From positions 1 to 31,380 of the forward strand of contig JBDRFX010000025.1 of assembly GCA_043818355.1 (NCBI GenBank): DNA of 31,380 nt, given 5' to 3'. Below are positions 17,038 to 24,525 of this stretch, piece by piece. The position numbers and the translations under genes are program-made. This stretch comes from JAHJCL01 sp043818355. GTDB taxonomy: Bacteria > Patescibacteriota > Minisyncoccia > Minisyncoccales > DG-74-3. The notes under the pieces were generated by a model. It ran no database searches and was not told the DNA's origin. It worked only from the letters and a program-made list of their open reading frames with translations. Every line of letters begins with the position of its first letter. Position 1 is the stretch's first letter.

Positions 17038-17954
17038 TATATTTTAGACAAATACTCAAAAGCGGAAAGAGCAGCAATAGCTCCTTCTGCACAAGCTATA
17101 ACTACTTGTTTATACCTTCCATCATTAACATCCCCCGCAGCAAACAGTCCTGGTGTTTTAGTTTCAAAAGTAATAGGGTTAACAGCAATTTCATCTCTTT
17201 CACTAAAATTAACTAACTCTTTCACAAAAGAAGTAGCTGGCTGATATCCTATTTCTACAAAAATACCACTAATGTCTAATTTCTTTTCTTCTCCTGTTTT
17301 TCTATCTTCATAAACAACAGAATTCACGAATTTATCTCCATTGATTTTCTTTAAAACAGACATTGTTAAAATCTCTGCCTTGCCTAATTTTTCAAGAATT
17401 TCTTGATTGTCTTTAAAAGCCCCTATTTTTTCTCCATACTCTAAAACATATATTTTTTTAACTATCTTACTCAAGAATATGGCTGTTTCAAAAGCTGAAT
17501 TGCCACCCCCAACAACAATAACTTCTTTGTCTTTAAACATGGCTCCATCACAAAGAGCACAATAGCTTACTCCTTTACCAATAAACTCTTTCTCCCCTTC
17601 CACTTCAAGTGGTCTTGGGTCAGCACCAGAGGCTATTATCACAGAATGAGAAACAAACTCCTTTTCGTCTCCTGTTGTAATCAAAAATAAATTATCTTTT
17701 TTCTCAATTTTAGTTACTCCAACCACTTCAATAGTAGTTTCAGTTTCTTCTAGGTGTTTTTTAAACATTTCGACCAAATCCATACCAGAAGTATTGGAAA
17801 GTCCGGGATAATTCTCAATATTCACAGCTTTCTTATTCAACTGACCGCCAAAACCCTTGGTAATAACCAGGGTTTTTAATCTTTGACGAGCTCCATAAAT
17901 ACCAGCTGTGACACCAGCTGGACCAGCACCAATAATAATTAAATCGTATATCAT
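17037..17954 (-). CDS. trxB: Thioredoxin reductase
   Basis: A flavoprotein of 305 residues that passes electrons from NADPH to thioredoxin. It has the FAD-binding GAGPAG (9-14), the redox-active CALC (C132 and C135, in SYCALCDG), a second nucleotide motif GGGNSA (149-154), and the C-terminal FAD contact AAGDV. Segments and length match the low-molecular-weight bacterial form. The likely substrates are the thioredoxin-fold proteins encoded at 14214-15114 in the same run. It overlaps nnrD by 4 bases and eno by 1 base. Confidence 0.95.
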   Translation of the reverse strand: MIYDLIIIGAGPAGVTAGIYGARQRLKTLVITKGFGGQLNKKAVNIENYPGLSNTSGMDLVEMFKKHLEETETTIEVVGVTKIEKKDNLFLITTGDEKEFVSHSVIIASGADPRPLEVEGEKEFIGKGVSYCALCDGAMFKDKEVIVVGGGNSAFETAIFLSKIVKKIYVLEYGEKIGAFKDNQEILEKLGKAEILTMSVLKKINGDKFVNSVVYEDRKTGEEKKLDISGIFVEIGYQPATSFVKELVNFSERDEIAVNPITFETKTPGLFAAGDVNDGRYKQVVIACAEGAIAALSAFEYLSKI

Positions 17955-18826
17955 AAATGTAAAACTTCGGGAATGTCTTTAATGACTTCGGTAGCCGTTA
18001 ATCCTTCTTTTAATCTTTTAGCTGTGATTTCGCCAGCTCTACCAGAAATGAAAACCCCTGCTTGAGCTGCAACAAATGGTGATATTTCTCTTCTAGCCAT
18101 TAAAGCTCCACAAATTCCGGCTAAGGTATCTCCTGTGCCTCCAACTGACATATATGGACTACCTGCTTTATTCAATGCAACTTCTCTTCCATTTGAAACT
18201 ATATCAGGTTTATCTTTCAAAAGAATTGTTGTTCCCAATCTTTCAGCTTCTTCTTGAACAGCTTTAACTTTTTCTTCATGAGATAACCCATGAATAGCTC
18301 TTCCAGTTAAAACTAAAAATTCAAAACTATGAGGAGTAATTAAGAAAGGCTTATCCTTAATTAAATCAACACGACCTTCTAAAGCGTGAATAGCCGAAGC
18401 ATCAATCACGGTCTTGCAATCAATTTCACTAAGAAATTCAACGATTGTTTCTTTGGTTTCTTTAGATCTGCCCATACCCCCACCAATCAAAACTGCCATA
18501 TTGCCTTTGGAAACCTCTTCAACCGATCTGACCATGGTTAACAACTCTGCTAAATGTTTTTTATTAATTCTTTCTCCGTCGAGAGGAACTGTTGCTAAAT
18601 TGGGCGAAAAACTAGCAATGATGTCAGCTGCTCTTTTGGGAGCAACTATTCTCACTCTATCAACTCCTGCGTTATAGGCAGCCAAAGCTGAAATAGCTGG
18701 TGGTCCAGAATAAAATTCTCCACCCCCTATAATAAGTAAGAAACCAAAAGAATATTTAGGAAAATATACTCCTTCTGGCCTTGGTGGGAAAATATCTTTT
18801 AGAATGTTTTTATCAATTTGAATCAT
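17951..18826 (-). CDS. nnrD: ADP-dependent NAD(P)H-hydrate dehydratase
   Basis: This enzyme repairs damaged (hydrated) NADH and NADPH. The ribokinase-like domain has FGFLLIIGGGEFYSGPPAISALAA near the start (positions 28-51), VLIGGGMGR, VIDASAIHAL, LITPHSFEF, LLKDKPDIV and the diagnostic GGTGDTLAGICG. At 291 residues it is only the C-terminal half of YjeF; the epimerase (NnrE) domain is not attached and not elsewhere in the window. It stands between ftsZ and trxB and overlaps trxB by 4 bases. Long hydrophobic glycine-rich segments are not membrane spans. Assignment to the family is firm. Confidence 0.92.
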   Translation of the reverse strand: MIQIDKNILKDIFPPRPEGVYFPKYSFGFLLIIGGGEFYSGPPAISALAAYNAGVDRVRIVAPKRAADIIASFSPNLATVPLDGERINKKHLAELLTMVRSVEEVSKGNMAVLIGGGMGRSKETKETIVEFLSEIDCKTVIDASAIHALEGRVDLIKDKPFLITPHSFEFLVLTGRAIHGLSHEEKVKAVQEEAERLGTTILLKDKPDIVSNGREVALNKAGSPYMSVGGTGDTLAGICGALMARREISPFVAAQAGVFISGRAGEITAKRLKEGLTATEVIKDIPEVLHL

Positions 18827-18856
18827 AGTATTGATTTTAAATTAATTTGAATAAAA

Positions 18857-20308
18857 TTATTTATCTTGAATGGGATTTTTTCTTAAAAAGGCCGGTGTTT
18901 CCCATATTTTCTCTTGTTCTAACATTTCTCTTTCTTCTTCTTCTGTTTCTTTTTTAATCTGCAAGGCATTCTTTCTTATCTTTGAATCCATTTCTTCTTG
19001 CAGAGCCTTAAGAGCTATAGCTCTTTTCTTCATGTCTATTTTAGGACGTGGAGGCATAACTTTTTTTTCTATCTTTTTTTCCTTAACAATCTTCTTCACG
19101 ACTTTCTTCACAGAAGGTTTTTGCACAATTTTTTTAATTTTTTTCTTCTTAAGCTTTATCATTTTCTCTTTTAATTCTTCTTTTGGTTCTTCTTTTGGCT
19201 TCTCTTCAACTTCTATCTTCTTGGACTCCACTCTCTTTTTCTTTGGCTTACTCTTTATTTTAGAAGAAAATATTTTCGCTGAACAGCCAGCCGCCAAAAC
19301 AGTTGTTTTAATAACTCCTGAATATTTTTTCTTTTGAGAAATACCAAAAATAATTTTTGCCTCAGGATGAACAAGATCAGAAATAGTTTTTGAAATACTA
19401 TTTACCTCTGTGAGAGATAAATCTTTCTCTCCTGCGATATTTAACAAAACTCCCTTGGCTCCACTAACACTATAAGGATAGAGGGGGTTGTTTAAAACGC
19501 CTTCAATCAAATTTTTAACTGTTCCTTTATTCCTATTAATAGAATGTGTGTTCAAATAGGCCAACTGACCCATGGTTTTTTTGCCTTTGTTGTTTAAGCC
19601 AGAAATAATTGTTTTAAAATCAGCAAAATCAATATTAATTAAACCAGAAGTATAAACCATTTCAATTAGTCCCTCCAGACTTTGTGACAAATTATTATTA
19701 ATTATTGAAAGAGCTTCTTTGAGGGGAGTTTTCTTGTCAATAATATTAAAAATTCTCTCGTTGGGAATGATGGAATAGATGTCTAATTTACTTCTTAATT
19801 TGCCCAAAGCCTCTTTAGCGATTTCCATTTTTCTTTCTCCTTCAAAATTGAAGGGTAGTGTAAAAATTCCATAAGTAATATTTCCCAATTCCTGAGAAAT
19901 TTTAGCAAAAACAGGAGCAGCCCCTGATCCGGTTCCTCCTCCTAAACATCCTACTATAATGCAAAAATCATATCCTTCTAATAATTTTTGGATTCTTTCT
20001 TTTTCTTCTAGGGCTATTTCTCTTCCTAAATCAGGATTCATTCCCGTTCCCAATCCTCTCGTAATTCTTTCTCCAAACTTAAAGTGTATAGCTTTTTTAC
20101 TAGAAGTCTTAAGGGCCTGAAGATCTGTATTAGCAACAACAAAACTAATCTTGCTCATTCTTGAAGCTAATTCTGAAACAATAGAACTTCCTCCTCCCCC
20201 AAGACCAATCACTCTAATCTTGATTTTTTTAGCAGTAAAAAATTTTGGTCTTGATGGAACCGTTTTAACGGACTCTTTGATTGATTTTTTTATCTTTTTC
20301 TTAGCCAT
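18857..20308 (-). CDS. ftsZ: Cell division protein FtsZ with a long lysine-rich linker
   Basis: FtsZ is the tubulin-like GTPase of the division ring. The GTPase core (about 27-345) has VIGLGGGGSS (33-42), the tubulin signature GGGTGSGAAP (123-132; usually GGGTGTG), FTLPFNFEGERK (149-160), and the synergy loop NIDFADFK (225-232). The C-terminal peptide ETPAFLRK (470-477) matches the usual IPAFLRK motif that binds FtsA, ZipA or SepF. Between them lies a linker of about 120 residues (347-466), dominated by lysine with some glutamate and with several KKxxKKIV repeats. The usual linker is acidic or neutral. The total of 483 residues exceeds the usual 350-400. A promoter lies 6 bases before the ATG. 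Confidence 0.96.
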   Translation of the reverse strand: MAKKKIKKSIKESVKTVPSRPKFFTAKKIKIRVIGLGGGGSSIVSELASRMSKISFVVANTDLQALKTSSKKAIHFKFGERITRGLGTGMNPDLGREIALEEKERIQKLLEGYDFCIIVGCLGGGTGSGAAPVFAKISQELGNITYGIFTLPFNFEGERKMEIAKEALGKLRSKLDIYSIIPNERIFNIIDKKTPLKEALSIINNNLSQSLEGLIEMVYTSGLINIDFADFKTIISGLNNKGKKTMGQLAYLNTHSINRNKGTVKNLIEGVLNNPLYPYSVSGAKGVLLNIAGEKDLSLTEVNSISKTISDLVHPEAKIIFGISQKKKYSGVIKTTVLAAGCSAKIFSSKIKSKPKKKRVESKKIEVEEKPKEEPKEELKEKMIKLKKKKIKKIVQKPSVKKVVKKIVKEKKIEKKVMPPRPKIDMKKRAIALKALQEEMDSKIRKNALQIKKETEEEEREMLEQEKIWETPAFLRKNPIQDK

Positions 20309-20314
20309 TAATCC

Positions 20315-20343
20315 AGTATATGTTACTAATAATTTTAATTCAA
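20315..20343 (-). promoter_or_regulatory. ftsZ promoter, close to the start codon
   Basis: The minus strand shows -35 TTGAAT (20338-20343), a spacer of 17 bases and -10 TATACT (20315-20320). The ATG follows 6 bases later (GGATTA between), so the ftsZ mRNA should have little or no leader. The GGA in that gap could at most be a partial Shine-Dalgarno site. Confidence 0.65.
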
Positions 20344-20356
20344 TTTTTCTCTTATA

Positions 20357-21031
20357 TTATTCTATTATTTTAACATATTTTTTCCATTCTTTGGGTAACA
20401 TTATCTTTAAATCCTTTCTATCTTCTTGAGTGGCCAGCTTAAATGATAATTGATTGGCTGACAGACAAATACTCTTATCTGATAAAGCTTTTCCCCCATA
20501 TTTAATATCTCCCACAATTGGACAGCCAATATTAGAAAGTTGAACTCTGATTTGATGAGATCTCCCTGTTTTCAATTCAATTCTTAATAAAGAATATTTC
20601 TCATTAGAAAATATAACTTGATAAAACAATTCTGCTCTTAAAAATCCTTTCTTGAGTTCTGATATTAGAAAAACCTTATTCTTTTCTTTGTCTTTTTTTA
20701 AATAATCAACTAACGTCCCCTTGATAGTTTGTGGCTTTCCCTTAACCACAGCATGATAAATTTTTTCAACATCATGATTCCTAAATTGCTCTGAAATCCT
20801 TGAAGCTCCTTTGCTGGTTTTGGCAAACAAAACAATACCTGAAACAGGTCTATCTAGACGATGGATTAAACCTAAAAATACATTACCAGGTTTTTCATAT
20901 TTATTTTTTAAAAAACCCCTCACTTCATCCATTAAAGATATGTCTTTTGTTTTATCTCCCTGAACCAAAACACCAGCTGGCTTCTCAACTGCAATCAAAT
21001 GATTGTCTTCATATAACACATTAAGTTTCAT
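20357..21031 (-). CDS. RluA/RluD-family RNA pseudouridine synthase
   Basis: The protein converts uridine to pseudouridine in RNA. The catalytic block LIHRLDRPVSGIVLFAKT has the aspartate at residue 60; preceding VEKPAGVLVQ and following EKIYHAVVKG and TGRSHQIRVQLSNIGCPIVGDIKYGG are typical of the RluA/C/D group. There is no S4 RNA-binding domain in front, so it resembles RluA or the short RluC/D-like forms; the target base cannot be told. I start at the ATG at 21029-21031 (224 residues), 4 bases after the degV stop; an in-frame start 24 bases upstream would overlap degV. Confidence 0.9.
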   Translation of the reverse strand: MKLNVLYEDNHLIAVEKPAGVLVQGDKTKDISLMDEVRGFLKNKYEKPGNVFLGLIHRLDRPVSGIVLFAKTSKGASRISEQFRNHDVEKIYHAVVKGKPQTIKGTLVDYLKKDKEKNKVFLISELKKGFLRAELFYQVIFSNEKYSLLRIELKTGRSHQIRVQLSNIGCPIVGDIKYGGKALSDKSICLSANQLSFKLATQEDRKDLKIMLPKEWKKYVKIIE

Positions 21032-21035
21032 TCTC

Positions 21036-21917
21036 TTATTCAACATACCAAGCAACGGCTAGAGTATTTGGCCCTGCAATTGTTCCTATAAGATCATGAA
21101 GCATGTTAATAAATAAAACATTTGCCTGGGGAAAGCCTTCTTCAATTAATCTTTTTAATTTCTGAGCTCCCTCCATGTCATCACCATGAGCAATGGCAAT
21201 TTTAATTGTCTTTCCTTCTAAATTAATAACTTCATTCTCTTTTTTAAACTGTAAAAACAAAGCCTGGGCAACTTCTTTAACTCCCATCTTAACTCCAACT
21301 GGTTTTAATTTTCCTTCAACAAAAGACATTAATGGACGAATACCTGACTGAGCCATTTTACTGGCTATTGTAGAAGCTAAAGATGAAATTCTTCCTGATT
21401 TCTCAAGCCATTTTAAATTTTCAAAAACAATAAAAGTTCTCAAATTTAATAAAAGCTGATTCAATCCAGCAATAACTTCTTCTGCTGTTCTCCCTTGCTT
21501 AATCAATTCAACAGCTTTAAGAACAAACATGCCCTGACCCACACTAGCCGACAAGGTATCAAAAACAAAAATCTTATCTTGCTTGTCTTCGGGCAAATAT
21601 TTTATTGCTTGAAGAGCTGAGTTGTGTGTCCCGGATAATTTTGAGGTGACATTAATACAAATAACTTGAGAATATCCTTCATCAAACTTCCTTTGATACG
21701 CATCTAAAAAGTTTTTGGGTGACGGCTGAGATGTTTTGCCAAAACTCACTAATCCCTTTCTGTCTATTTCTCTCATCTTCTCAAAAGTATTTTGCCCTGT
21801 TTGTTCTGCTAACTCAGGCCAATCTAACTTAGCATCAATTGCTTCTATCTGATTTTCATTGAGAATGTTTTGAGGTAAACCAGGATATACGCCCGCTACT
21901 ATACCAATTTTATTCAT
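21036..21917 (-). CDS. DegV-family fatty-acid-binding protein
   Basis: DegV proteins (here 293 residues) bind a fatty acid between two domains, and some (FakB) hand it to a fatty acid kinase for phospholipid synthesis. Recognisable features are KTSQPSP near residue 60, the VICINVTSKLSGTHNSA block with the SGT phosphate/carboxylate site, VFDTLSASVGQG, and LIGTIAGPNTLAVAW near the end (usually IGTHxGPGxxA). The usual histidine of that last motif is replaced by isoleucine. No FakA-like kinase gene lies nearby. CPR bacteria often lack fatty acid synthesis, so a role in scavenging lipids is plausible but is inference. Confidence 0.88.
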   Translation of the reverse strand: MNKIGIVAGVYPGLPQNILNENQIEAIDAKLDWPELAEQTGQNTFEKMREIDRKGLVSFGKTSQPSPKNFLDAYQRKFDEGYSQVICINVTSKLSGTHNSALQAIKYLPEDKQDKIFVFDTLSASVGQGMFVLKAVELIKQGRTAEEVIAGLNQLLLNLRTFIVFENLKWLEKSGRISSLASTIASKMAQSGIRPLMSFVEGKLKPVGVKMGVKEVAQALFLQFKKENEVINLEGKTIKIAIAHGDDMEGAQKLKRLIEEGFPQANVLFINMLHDLIGTIAGPNTLAVAWYVE

Positions 21918-21979
21918 TTTAATTATTAGTTAACGTTTCCCCGTAAAAAACATTTTGGGGATATTTTTACAATTTTTTG

Positions 21980-22237
21980 TCACTTAAAAAAATTATCCAT
22001 CTGTGACATTTTGTGAGCCATATTCATTTGAATTTTTTTAAAACCTTCATTGATACAAACTTTCAAAATCTCTTCTTGTTTTTCTTTAGATAGCTCTTCA
22101 TTAATCTCAATCTCTTCTATTTCCATTTTACCGTTTACCACAACTCTAGTTCCTTCTTTCTCTATCTCAACTTTCTCTTTTTCTAAAGAACTTTTAATGT
22201 TTTGTAATTCTTTTAATTGTTTTAATTGATCAAACAT
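21980..22237 (-). CDS. YbaB/EbfC-like nucleoid-associated protein
   Basis: A small protein of 85 residues with the YbaB pattern: an N-terminal helix (MFDQLKQLKELQNIKSSLEKEK), a central pair of strands with VVVNGKMEIEEIEINEEL, and a C-terminal helix with KIQMNMAHKMSQM. Family members form DNA-binding dimers and are often near recR or dnaX, which is not the case here. I chose the ATG at 22235-22237. A longer frame to 22336 is open, but it would contain the terminator of the upstream gene and a promoter, and would add residues foreign to the family. Confidence 0.8.
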   Translation of the reverse strand: MFDQLKQLKELQNIKSSLEKEKVEIEKEGTRVVVNGKMEIEEIEINEELSKEKQEEILKVCINEGFKKIQMNMAHKMSQMDNFFK

Positions 22238-22266
22238 TTCTTTATATATATTTTTATGTGCATTAT

Positions 22267-22294
22267 ATTTTATCATATTGAGAAGGTCTGGCAA
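22267..22294 (-). promoter_or_regulatory. Promoter of the YbaB-like gene
   Basis: On the minus strand -35 TTGCCA (22289-22294), a 16-base spacer and an extended -10 TGATAAAAT (22267-22275). It lies directly after a terminator and about 30 bases before the chosen ATG, which settles the start of the gene. AAAG 1-4 bases before the ATG is too close to be a good Shine-Dalgarno site. Confidence 0.65.
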
Positions 22295-22296
22295 AT

Positions 22297-22318
22297 AAAA
22301 AAACCGCTTTTCAGCGAT
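22297..22318 (-). terminator. Rho-independent terminator after the small membrane protein gene
   Basis: The minus strand folds as ATCGCT-GAAA-AGCGGT (6 pairs including one G-U, GNRA-type loop), followed by seven T. It begins about 18 bases after the stop at 22336 and would end the prfB-ftsEX-tRNA transcript. Confidence 0.85.
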
Positions 22319-22335
22319 TTCTAAGATTCTTTCCA

Positions 22336-22557
22336 CTAAAAACTCTTACCATTGCTCTTTGTGTATTTTTTGTCAACAAAATCTGTCTTACCCATCCAAG
22401 TACTAAAGCAACCTATTAAGAGTCCAAATATCAAAAAACTTATGAGAATTTTTGCCTTTATTCTTTTGAGTCTGCTAACCAAGAAATAACACATTCCAAT
22501 TCCACCTCCAGTTATAAGTATTAGAATGATTATTTGAATTATTAGCCCCCAGTGCAT
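22336..22557 (-). CDS. Small two-span membrane protein
   Basis: I do not recognise this 73-residue protein. It has two hydrophobic segments (about 4-26, with GLIIQIIILILITGGG, and about 37-53) joined by a basic loop (RLKRIKAK), so both ends face outward under the positive-inside rule. The C-terminal tail is polar and lysine-rich. An AGGTGG stretch 6 bases before the ATG matches the anti-SD well and supports this start. It follows tRNA-Gln by 42 bases and is followed by a strong terminator, so it is the last gene of the operon. Confidence 0.65.
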   Translation of the reverse strand: MHWGLIIQIIILILITGGGIGMCYFLVSRLKRIKAKILISFLIFGLLIGCFSTWMGKTDFVDKKYTKSNGKSF

Positions 22558-22599
22558 ATTTTGCCACCTATTAATTTACTTTATTACGAGCTGTTTATG

Positions 22600-22670
22600 C
22601 TGGAGGACTAGGATTCGAACCTAGATTAATGGAGTCAGAGTCCATGGGCCTACCGTTAGCCGATCCTCCA
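22600..22670 (-). tRNA. tRNA-Gln(CUG)
   Basis: On the minus strand the acceptor is TGGAGGA/TCCTCCA (the U1 start is usual for glutamine tRNAs), the D arm GGC/GCC, the anticodon loop CTCTGAC (anticodon CTG, reading CAG), the T loop TTCGAAT and the discriminator G73. No CCA is encoded. The 5' end is only 3 bases after the stop codon of the homing endonuclease gene. A separate 23-base copy of a tRNA-Gln 5' part lies at 23589-23611, on the other side of that gene. Confidence 0.95.
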
Positions 22671-22673
22671 AAA

Positions 22674-23558
22674 TTAATATTTTCTAAACCTTATCAAATC
22701 TTTACACTTATAAACTTCTTCTTTGCGTGATATTTGTACTTTATGTCCACTTTGGTTTGCATAAAATCCCAATTTTTGAATAGATCGCTGCACAAAATCT
22801 AAAAGCGTTTTATTGTAATTGCTAAAAATAAATTTATATGTAGAAGTGGGCAAATGAACAGAAAAACTACCCTCCGCTTCATATAATCCCCTAAGACATC
22901 TTATTAAATATGCTTTGTCTTTTAAAATCCATTGAGGAATTTTTATATTTGCATCCTTCCTCGCGCCAGTTGGGATACCCAATCTTTTGCTTATATTTTT
23001 TTGATATATTCTAATGCGAATACAATTACCTTCTTTGTCGCTGGGAGCAACATATGGTTTTTTCTTAAATATTCTTTCTAATAAATTATCATATCGCTCA
23101 ACAAAACCAGGGTTATTGGCATTAGAAAATATAGCCAAACTTTCCGTTCTAGGAAATTTACAAATATGTCCATCACCCAATACAACACCAATTAGCTCGG
23201 CCAAATCACCACTCTTGGTAAGCTCTGGATAATTCCACTTGCCACCTTCTTTCATTTGTTTACGCCAATCACTGAAATTATCAATTTTTTTCTTCTTAAA
23301 TGTCTTAGAAATTTTAAGAATGCTCGGATGTGTTTCTTTAGAGTGACCACTACACCAAGAAGATTTTCTTTTTTTTAAACTTTCTTTCCAATTTTTAAAT
23401 CTAATATCGTTCTTTGGCAAAAGGTTAGGTGCAATAAGCTTATAATCTTTTGATCCAAACTGTTTTACATAACTCTTTAGTGTAGAGTTATGTGTAGATT
23501 TTAAATGGGTATTTGTTATTGCCTTAAATTTTCTACCACAAATTTTACATTTCGTCAT
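22674..23558 (-). CDS. LAGLIDADG homing endonuclease with an N-terminal zinc finger
   Basis: A 294-residue site-specific DNA endonuclease of the LAGLIDADG class. A zinc finger is formed by C4, C7, H18 and H23 and continues into a Ros/MucR-like LKSYVKQFG. A basic linker (51-110) follows. The first LAGLIDADG helix is LAELIGVVLGDGHI (119-132) and the second LIRCLRGLYEAEGSF (218-232), so one chain supplies both motifs; the acidic residues D129 and E229 are kept. The start is the ATG at 23556-23558, set by an extended -10 only 6 bases upstream; the frame is open further, into the tRNA fragment. There is no room for intron RNA: 30 bases separate the ATG from the tRNA fragment and 3 bases separate the stop from tRNA-Gln. 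Confidence 0.9.
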   Translation of the reverse strand: MTKCKICGRKFKAITNTHLKSTHNSTLKSYVKQFGSKDYKLIAPNLLPKNDIRFKNWKESLKKRKSSWCSGHSKETHPSILKISKTFKKKKIDNFSDWRKQMKEGGKWNYPELTKSGDLAELIGVVLGDGHICKFPRTESLAIFSNANNPGFVERYDNLLERIFKKKPYVAPSDKEGNCIRIRIYQKNISKRLGIPTGARKDANIKIPQWILKDKAYLIRCLRGLYEAEGSFSVHLPTSTYKFIFSNYNKTLLDFVQRSIQKLGFYANQSGHKVQISRKEEVYKCKDLIRFRKY

Positions 23559-23564
23559 TATATG

Positions 23565-23573
23565 ATTATAGCA
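23565..23573 (-). promoter_or_regulatory. Extended -10 promoter of the homing endonuclease
   Basis: The minus strand reads TGCTATAAT, a perfect extended -10, with the ATG 6 bases later. The expected transcription start falls on the A of the ATG. No -35 box is seen at the right distance; that region is the tRNA fragment. Confidence 0.6.
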
Positions 23574-23588
23574 TAATAACCATATTTT

Positions 23589-23611
23589 TCCTACCATTAG
23601 ACGACCCCGCA
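23589..23611 (-). pseudogene. 5' fragment of a tRNA-Gln gene
   Basis: Read on the minus strand from 23611, TGCGGGG is followed by TCG and the D-arm sequence TCTAATGGTAGG, after which tRNA similarity stops. Against the intact tRNA-Gln downstream it matches 17 of the first 22 positions, with the U1, U8-C9-G10 and GGTAGG bases at the same places. It starts 6 bases after the ftsX stop codon. No matching 3' half (CCCCGCA) follows. It is a remnant of a tRNA interrupted or copied when the endonuclease gene arrived; a chance match is unlikely but cannot be excluded at this length. Confidence 0.6.
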
Positions 23612-23616
23612 AAAAA

Positions 23617-24525
23617 CTATACCTTTAAGTGTTTTCTGATAGCAATGGCGCTAGAAACAACTCCCAACCCAATCCCCGTTGAAAGCTGTATTAAAATGAT
23701 AACAAAAATATTATCTGCAAAATACTGCCAAACATTAATATCAGAAAATAATATTTGAATCTTAGGGCTAAACACTCTACATGTCAAAGAAAATACAAAT
23801 AAGGCAATCAAGAATGCTAAAAACCCAGCAATAATCCCTTGAAACAAGAATGGTCCCCTAACAAACCAGTTAGAAGCACCAACTAACTTTTGAACATTAA
23901 TTTCTTCTCTTAGATTATAGATTGCTAGCCTGGTAGTGTTTAAAACAACAAGAAAAGATAAAAATGCTAAAACTATTGAAAACGCTAAACCAACATTTTT
24001 AAAATTCTTGGTTAAAGCAAAAATTCTTTCGATAACGGGTTTTCTTTGATAATAGTCTATTTTCTCAATCTGATCATTAAAGTCAGAATTCTCTAAAAAT
24101 CCAGCTATTTCTTCGTATTCATCAACCCCATCGGCTTGGATGTTCAAAGAAGCTAAAAAGGGATTTGTTCCTATTTCCTCCAAAGACTTTAAAATAACTG
24201 GATCCTCCTTATGTCTTTCAAGGAATATCTCTAGAGCTTGCTCTTGAGAAATATACTTAACATTCTTAGTAGCTGAAATCTGACTAATTTCTTCTTTAAT
24301 ATTTAGAATATTATCTTCATTAATTTCTTCTTTAAAGTAAACTGAGATATCTACCTTTTCTTCTAAATTATTAATTAAAATATTGCTTACCTCTTCCAAA
24401 AGAAAAATAGAACTAACCAATAAAACAGTTAAGGTTAAGATAAAAATAGTTGTAGCCATAACTCCCCCATCTCTAGTAAAGCTGGTCCAACCTAATTTAG
24501 CTGATCTTTTTAGTTCTGTTATCAT
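23617..24525 (-). CDS. ftsX: Cell division protein FtsX
   Basis: FtsX is the membrane half of the FtsEX complex, which signals across the membrane to peptidoglycan hydrolases at the septum. The 302-residue protein has a short cytoplasmic N terminus, a first membrane span (about 22-45), an outside loop of about 120 residues (50-165) with NPFLASLNIQ, and three more spans (about 175-200, 222-250, 268-292). A cytoplasmic stretch with TTRLAIYNLREEINVQKLVGAS is typical. Its ATG overlaps the ftsE stop by 4 bases. A plausible target is the coiled-coil transglycosylase at 4589-5950. Confidence 0.95.
   Translation of the reverse strand: MITELKRSAKLGWTSFTRDGGVMATTIFILTLTVLLVSSIFLLEEVSNILINNLEEKVDISVYFKEEINEDNILNIKEEISQISATKNVKYISQEQALEIFLERHKEDPVILKSLEEIGTNPFLASLNIQADGVDEYEEIAGFLENSDFNDQIEKIDYYQRKPVIERIFALTKNFKNVGLAFSIVLAFLSFLVVLNTTRLAIYNLREEINVQKLVGASNWFVRGPFLFQGIIAGFLAFLIALFVFSLTCRVFSPKIQILFSDINVWQYFADNIFVIILIQLSTGIGLGVVSSAIAIRKHLKV

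Noticed and set aside
21930..21965. Terminator hairpin between the YbaB-like gene and degV
   Set aside because: CCCC and GGGG can pair, but the loop is long and no T run follows on the minus strand.
22238..22336. Longer N terminus for the YbaB-like protein starting at 22336
   Set aside because: It would contain the terminator of the preceding gene and a clear promoter, and the extra residues do not belong to the family.
22600..23611. Group I intron in tRNA-Gln carrying the endonuclease
   Set aside because: The intact tRNA-Gln is complete without any insertion, the fragment ends in the D arm rather than in the anticodon loop, and the 30 and 3 flanking bases cannot hold intron structure.
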